From: Cloacibacterium sp046296655
Lineage (GTDB): Bacteria > Bacteroidota > Bacteroidia > Flavobacteriales > Weeksellaceae
Assembly: GCA_046296655.1 (NCBI GenBank)
Contig: JBKBLE010000001.1
Coordinates: forward strand, 171,270 to 235,269
Direction of reading: 5' to 3'
DNA length: 64,000 nucleotides
Shown: positions 60,157-64,000 of the stretch, piece by piece
Position numbering within the stretch: position 1 is the stretch's first letter
Layout of the letters: each line of letters starts with the position of its first letter
Notes under the pieces: generated by a model
Seen by the model: only the letters and a program-made list of their open reading frames with translations
Told to the model about the DNA's origin: nothing
Database searches by the model: none
Made by a program: the position numbers and the translations under genes

Positions 60157-60189
60157 AAAACTCCCAAACTAAATAGTTTGGGAGTTTTT
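60157..60189 (-). terminator. Terminator after the str operon
   Basis: AAAACTCCCAAACT and AGTTTGGGAGTTTTT form a long stem around a short loop. It ends the rpsL-rpsG-fusA-rpsJ transcript about 100 bp past rpsJ and before the esterase gene. Confidence 0.88.
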
Positions 60190-60195
60190 ATCATA

Positions 60196-60282
60196 GCACG
60201 CTTCGACTTCGCTCAGCGCACGGAAACAAATTTTGATATTTTTAAGAGAAAACTTCTGTCTTCAGACTTCCATCTTCCAACT
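60196..60282. repeat. Dispersed repeat fragments downstream of rpsJ
   Basis: GCACGCTTCGACTTCGCTCA at 60196-60215 is of a CTTCGACTTCGCTCAGCG type familiar from Bacteroidota intergenic DNA (recalled). 60252-60282 iterates CTTC-rich units, the inverse of the GGAAGCT array at 24525-24551. Confidence 0.45.
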
Positions 60283-60288
60283 TAATTA

Positions 60289-60594
60289 TCACACTTTGAT
60301 TTCTACGTCTACACCTGAAGGTAACTCTAATTTCATTAGAGCATCTACAGTTTTAGAAGAAGAAGAGTAAATATCCATCAATCTCTTGTGAGCAGAAAGT
60401 TGGAACTGTTCTCTTGCTTTCTTGTTCACGTGTGGTGATCTAAGAACTGTAAAGATTCTTTTGTGAGTTGGTAATGGAATAGGTCCGTTTACCACAGCAC
60501 CAGTAGCTTTTACAGTTTTCACGATTTTCTCAGCAGACTTATCTACTAAATTGTAATCGTAAGACTTAAGTTTTATTCTGATTCTTTGTGACAT
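60289..60594 (-). CDS. rpsJ: Ribosomal protein uS10
   Basis: The 101-residue protein has RIRIKLKSYDYNLVDKSAEK, then PTHKRIFTVLRSPHVNKKAR and MKLELPSGVDVEIKV. S10 also acts in transcription antitermination as NusE. It is the last gene of the str operon, 18 bp after fusA. It is followed by a terminator, not by rplC as in the common arrangement. Confidence 0.97.
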   Translation of the reverse strand: MSQRIRIKLKSYDYNLVDKSAEKIVKTVKATGAVVNGPIPLPTHKRIFTVLRSPHVNKKAREQFQLSAHKRLMDIYSSSSKTVDALMKLELPSGVDVEIKV

Positions 60595-60612
60595 TTTCTA
60601 ATTTTTTAAAGA

Positions 60613-62730
60613 TTAACCTCTTGTTTTAGCAATTACTTCTTCTGCAATATTTGTTGGAGCTGGTTCGTATCTCTCGAACTCCATAGAAGAAGTAGCTCTA
60701 CCAGAAGATAAAGTTCTAAGCGCAGTAACATAACCAAACATTTCAGATAGTGGAACGAAAGCTTTAATCACTTTAGCGTTATTTCTATCATCCATACCGT
60801 TTATAGTACCTCTTCTTCTGTTAAGGTCTCCTACGATATCTCCCATATATTCTTCAGGCGTTACTACCTCAAGTTTCATAATAGGCTCCATAATCACCGC
60901 CTTAGCTGCTTTCCCTGATTCTTTGAAACCAAGCTTCGCTGCCAATTCGAATGACAACTGGTCTGAGTCTACCGCGTGGAAAGATCCATCTTTAAGGACT
61001 ACTTTCATTGATTCTACTTCGAAACCAGCCAAAGGACCGTTTTTCATTGCTTCTTTGAAACCTTTTTCTACTGAAGGGATAAATTCTTTTGGAATATTAC
61101 CCCCCTTAATTTCGTTGATGAATTCTAAACCAGTTTTACCTTCATCTGCTGGACCAATTTCGAATACGATATCCGCAAACTTACCTCTACCACCTGATTG
61201 TTTTTTGTAAACTTCTCTATGGCTAGCAACTTGTGTAAGAGCTTCTTTGTACTCTACTTGTGGTTGACCTTGGTTAACCTCTACTTTAAATTCTCTCTTC
61301 AAACGGTCAACGATGATATCAAGGTGAAGCTCACCCATACCAGAAATGATAGTTTGTCCAGAAGCCTCATCAGTTTTAACTTGGAAAGTTGGATCCTCTT
61401 CAGCAAGTTTAGCTAAAGCGTTACCTAACTTATCTTGGTCAGCCTTAGTTTTAGGCTCAACTGCGATACCAATTACTGGATCTGGGAAGATCATAGATTC
61501 AAGAACGATTGGTGCTTTTTCATCAGAAAGAGTATCTCCCGTTTTGATATCTTTGAAACCTACTGCTGCACCAATATCACCAGCTTCAATATATTCTACT
61601 GGATTTTGCTTGTTGGCGTGCATTTGGTAGATTCTAGAAATTCTTTCTTTGTTTCCAGATCTTGTATTAAGAACGTAAGAACCTGCATCTAGTCTTCCTG
61701 AATAAGCTCTAAAGAATGCTAATCTACCTACGAATGGGTCTGTAGCAATCTTAAATGCTAATGCTGCAAAAGGTTCTTTTACATCTGGTTTTCTAACGAT
61801 TTCAGCACCAGTTCTAGGGTCAGTTCCTTTGATATCATCCTTATCTAGTGGAGAAGGAAGATATTTACAAACTGCATCTAGCATGAACTGAACTCCTTTA
61901 TTTTTGAATGAAGAACCACAAGTCATAGGAATAATAGATAAATCAATAGTTGCAGCTCTAAGTGCAGCATTGATTTCTTCTTCAGTAATAGAATCCGGAT
62001 CTTCGAAGAATTTCTCCATCAAAGTCTCATCGTATTCAGAAACAGCCTCTACCAGTTTTTCACGGTATTCCTGTACTTCATCCTTCATATCTTCAGGAAT
62101 TGGAACAACGTCGAAAGTAGCACCTTGAGTTTCTTCATGCCATACAATAGCTCTGTTCTTAATCAAGTCAACTACACCTTTGAAGTCTTCTTCAGAACCG
62201 ATAGGTAATACAATTGGAACTGCGTTAGATCCTAACATTTCTTTAACCTGGTTACACACGTTTAAGAAGTCAGCTCCTTGACGGTCCATTTTGTTTACGA
62301 ATCCCATTCTCGCAACTTTGTAGTTATCAGCCAATCTCCAGTTGGTTTCTGACTGAGGCTCTACTCCGTCTACTGCTGAGAAAAGGAAAACAAGACCGTC
62401 TAGTACTCTTAAAGATCTGTTTACCTCTACAGTAAAGTCAACGTGTCCTGGGGTATCGATGATGTTGAAGTGGTACTCCTTGGTTTCAGGCGTGTTTTTG
62501 CCCTGTTCAGTCGGGAAGTTCCACGTACAGGTAGTCGCCGCAGAAGTAATGGTAATCCCTCTTTCTGCCTCCTGCTCCATCCAGTCCATGGTAGAAGCCC
62601 CTTCGTGTACCTCACCAATCTTGTGGGTTTTACCAGTGTAGAATAAAATTCTTTCTGTAGTGGTGGTTTTACCTGCATCAATGTGTGCAGCGATACCAAT
62701 ATTTCTTGTAAATTTAAGATCTCTTGCCAT
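60613..62730 (-). CDS. fusA: Elongation factor G
   Basis: EF-G drives ribosomal translocation and, with RRF, recycling. The 705-residue GTPase has G1 AAHIDAGKTTTTERIL (14-29), G2 RGITITSAATT, G3 DTPGHVDFT and G4 NKMDRQGAD. Domains II-V include SGMGELHLDIIVDRLKREF and FGYVTALRTLSSGRATSSME. It is complete and lies between rpsG and rpsJ. Confidence 0.98.
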   Translation of the reverse strand: MARDLKFTRNIGIAAHIDAGKTTTTERILFYTGKTHKIGEVHEGASTMDWMEQEAERGITITSAATTCTWNFPTEQGKNTPETKEYHFNIIDTPGHVDFTVEVNRSLRVLDGLVFLFSAVDGVEPQSETNWRLADNYKVARMGFVNKMDRQGADFLNVCNQVKEMLGSNAVPIVLPIGSEEDFKGVVDLIKNRAIVWHEETQGATFDVVPIPEDMKDEVQEYREKLVEAVSEYDETLMEKFFEDPDSITEEEINAALRAATIDLSIIPMTCGSSFKNKGVQFMLDAVCKYLPSPLDKDDIKGTDPRTGAEIVRKPDVKEPFAALAFKIATDPFVGRLAFFRAYSGRLDAGSYVLNTRSGNKERISRIYQMHANKQNPVEYIEAGDIGAAVGFKDIKTGDTLSDEKAPIVLESMIFPDPVIGIAVEPKTKADQDKLGNALAKLAEEDPTFQVKTDEASGQTIISGMGELHLDIIVDRLKREFKVEVNQGQPQVEYKEALTQVASHREVYKKQSGGRGKFADIVFEIGPADEGKTGLEFINEIKGGNIPKEFIPSVEKGFKEAMKNGPLAGFEVESMKVVLKDGSFHAVDSDQLSFELAAKLGFKESGKAAKAVIMEPIMKLEVVTPEEYMGDIVGDLNRRRGTINGMDDRNNAKVIKAFVPLSEMFGYVTALRTLSSGRATSSMEFERYEPAPTNIAEEVIAKTRG

Positions 62731-62736
62731 TGCTGA

Positions 62737-63213
62737 TTAGAATTTAAAGTGTGAGAAAGCCTTGTTGGCTTCTGCCATTTTGTGAGTATCAGTTTTCTTT
62801 TTGAAAGCTGCACCTTCTTCTTTAGAAGCGGCGATAATTTCTGCGGCTAATTTAAGTGCCATAGACTTATCGTTTCTAGCAGCAGCATACTTGATTAACC
62901 ATTTCATCGCCATAGAAATTTTTCTATCAGCTCTGATTGGCATAGGAATTTGGAAGTTTGCACCACCAATTCTTCTTGATCTTACTTCTACGTGAGGCAT
63001 TACGTTAGTTAATGCATCTTTCCAGATTTCAAGAGAAGATTTTTCGTTATCTCCTTTTTTAGCTTCTACGATATCTAATGCATCATAGAAAATTCTGAAA
63101 GCGATAGATTTTTTACCATCTACCATTAGATTATTTACAAATCTTGTTACCAATTGATCATTAAACTTTGGATCTGGCAACAACGGTCTCTTTTTTGCTT
63201 TTGTTTTTCTCAT
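62737..63213 (-). CDS. rpsG: Ribosomal protein uS7
   Basis: The 158-residue protein has KRPLLPDPKFNDQLVTRFVN, then NLMVDGKKSIAFRIFYDAL, and a C-terminal HKMAEANKAFSHFKF. It nucleates the 30S head. In E. coli S7 represses the str operon. It is 6 bp before fusA. Confidence 0.97.
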   Translation of the reverse strand: MRKTKAKKRPLLPDPKFNDQLVTRFVNNLMVDGKKSIAFRIFYDALDIVEAKKGDNEKSSLEIWKDALTNVMPHVEVRSRRIGGANFQIPMPIRADRKISMAMKWLIKYAAARNDKSMALKLAAEIIAASKEEGAAFKKKTDTHKMAEANKAFSHFKF

Positions 63214-63236
63214 TGTTCTTGTCCCTTATTTAATGA

Positions 63237-63647
63237 TTACTTTTTCTTACCTTTTGCAGGAGCAGCAGCCTGTCCTGGTTTTGGTCTCTTGGCGCCGTAT
63301 TTAGAACGTCTTTGCGTTCTTCCGTTTACTCCTGCAGTGTCTAAAGCACCACGAACAATGTGATATCTAACTCCCGGTAAATCTTTTACTCTTCCGCCAC
63401 GTACTAATACTATCGAGTGCTCTTGGAGGTTGTGTCCTTCTCCCGGGATATAGGCGTTAACTTCTTTTCCGTTTGAAAGCCTTACTCTCGCAACTTTTCT
63501 AAGTGCTGAGTTAGGTTTCTTAGGAGTAGTTGTATATACTCTCGTACATACGCCTCTTCTTTGTGGACATGAATCCAAAGCAGCCGATTTGCTCTTCTTA
63601 GCAAGTGTGGCTCTTCCTTTTCTAACTAATTGTTGAATAGTAGGCAT
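63237..63647 (-). CDS. rpsL: Ribosomal protein uS12
   Basis: The 136-residue protein starts MPTIQQLVRKGRATLAKKSK. It has TTTPKKPNSALRKVARVRLS, with the lysine whose change gives streptomycin resistance in other bacteria still wild type, and then PGVRYHIVRGALDTAGVNGR. It is the first gene of the str operon with a clear promoter upstream. The C-terminus has a short AAAPAKGKKK tail. Confidence 0.98.
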   Translation of the reverse strand: MPTIQQLVRKGRATLAKKSKSAALDSCPQRRGVCTRVYTTTPKKPNSALRKVARVRLSNGKEVNAYIPGEGHNLQEHSIVLVRGGRVKDLPGVRYHIVRGALDTAGVNGRTQRRSKYGAKRPKPGQAAAPAKGKKK

Positions 63648-63681
63648 TTGATTGCTTTATATTATTTTTTATTTTAGGGTG

Positions 63682-63713
63682 CAAAATTATGAATTATTTT
63701 TTGAACTGACAAA
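63682..63713 (-). promoter_or_regulatory. rpsL (str operon) promoter
   Basis: On the minus strand TTG (-33, 63710-63712) and TAATTTTG (-7, 63682-63689) are 20 bp apart, followed by CACCC. The spacer shares 19 identical bases with the rplC promoter. The remainder of the 187-bp gap up to the IS shows no gene. Confidence 0.82.
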
Positions 63714-63834
63714 ATAACTGTCACATAAATAATATGTTAATTTTCATCTTTTTACATTCTAAATTTTACATTACCTTCATTACATTAAAAAATTTATAAA
63801 TTCTAAACATAGTTTTTATCAATTGAATATACTT

Positions 63835-64000
63835 AGTCACTCCTTAACAAGCCGCCATTTTCAGTTTTTCGTTAAGAATATTCCGATTAAAGAGCAGGCG
63901 GATAAGGTTTAAAAAATAGAAATAGATTTTCTCTTTGAGAATCTCCATCATTTTCTTCATATTCCAAGCGGTTGCTGATAATAATGCATTGATTTGTGGT
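63835..64000 (-). mobile_element. IS5-family insertion sequence, copy 2 (partial at window edge)
   Basis: These 166 bp match 36357-36522 with two substitutions and in the same orientation. They contain the inverted repeat AGTCACTCCTTAA and the 3' end of the transposase gene (stop near 63844). The element continues past the window. It lies about 120 bp upstream of the rpsL promoter. Confidence 0.92.

Noticed and set aside
41500..63700. Many open frames on the plus strand opposite ribosomal genes
   Set aside because: They are shadows of strongly biased coding sequence and show no family motifs.
36357..64000. Composite transposon carrying ribosomal genes
   Set aside because: The enclosed genes are essential core genes in near-standard order, with no sign of acquisition; the two IS copies are better seen as independent insertions.
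1..64000. CRISPR array, tRNA, rRNA or prophage
   Set aside because: No regularly spaced direct repeats with unique spacers, no cloverleaf with T-loop sequence and no phage structural genes were seen; the holin-family gene at 32913 is a lone chromosomal DUF360 member.

Overview
The window looks like part of a chromosome from a Flavobacteriia member of the Chryseobacterium/Cloacibacterium (Weeksellaceae) type. The DNA is A+T rich. Start sites lack Shine-Dalgarno sequences. Promoters match the Bacteroidota -33 TTG / -7 TAnnTTTG pattern. Gene neighbourhoods are flavobacterial: ftsX-DUF3098-uppP-truB, and udk-divIC-mutA. Ribosomal proteins S14 and L36 are zinc-free forms. The genus assignment is inference from gene content.

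Layout. 1-6.4 kb holds a SAM-methyltransferase fragment, a GxxExxY nuclease-fold gene in a perfect inverted-repeat cassette, the methylmalonyl-CoA mutase small subunit, a DivIC-like protein, uridine kinase, a SanA-like protein, a TlpA-like lipoprotein and a FecCD/ATPase iron transporter pair. 6.5-13.0 kb is a beta-oxidation operon: a MarR regulator with two palindromic operators, a FadN-type fusion, a thiolase, a four-helix-bundle gene that looks inserted, and an acyl-CoA dehydrogenase. 13.0-15.0 kb is a decay zone. A deletion has fused an AraC regulator remnant to an aldehyde dehydrogenase remnant, and an rluF-like pseudouridine synthase carries a stop codon and two frameshifts. 15.0-34.1 kb is ordinary housekeeping: truB, uppP, ftsX, rsmA, corA, rnz, rdgB, prfC, acyl-CoA dehydrogenase, acyl-CoA ligase and small membrane or lipoproteins. 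34.2-37.8 kb has an unknown frameshifted remnant, mnmE and an intact IS5-family element. 38.0-40.8 kb carries gltA and eno.

41.5-55.1 kb is the S10-spc-alpha ribosomal protein array from rplC to rplQ, on the minus strand. The str operon (rpsL-rpsG-fusA-rpsJ) lies at 60.3-63.6 kb. It is separated from rplC by about 5.2 kb containing pta-ackA, a DUF1294 gene and an esterase. The rpsL and rplC promoters share an identical 19-bp block, so the two halves are probably co-regulated despite the split. A second IS5-family copy begins at 63835 in the same orientation as the first, so the two copies bracket the whole ribosomal block.

The most unusual theme is a set of small intergenic elements with inverted ends. 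In most of them each end is itself made of tandem half-sites of about 7-11 bp. One is a compact 431-bp cassette holding a PD-(D/E)XK-fold GxxExxY gene. Another, less certain, brackets a four-helix-bundle gene. Others are non-coding and sit directly against stop or start codons, in at least two cases apparently supplying a GTG start to the neighbour. No CRISPR array, tRNA or rRNA was seen.
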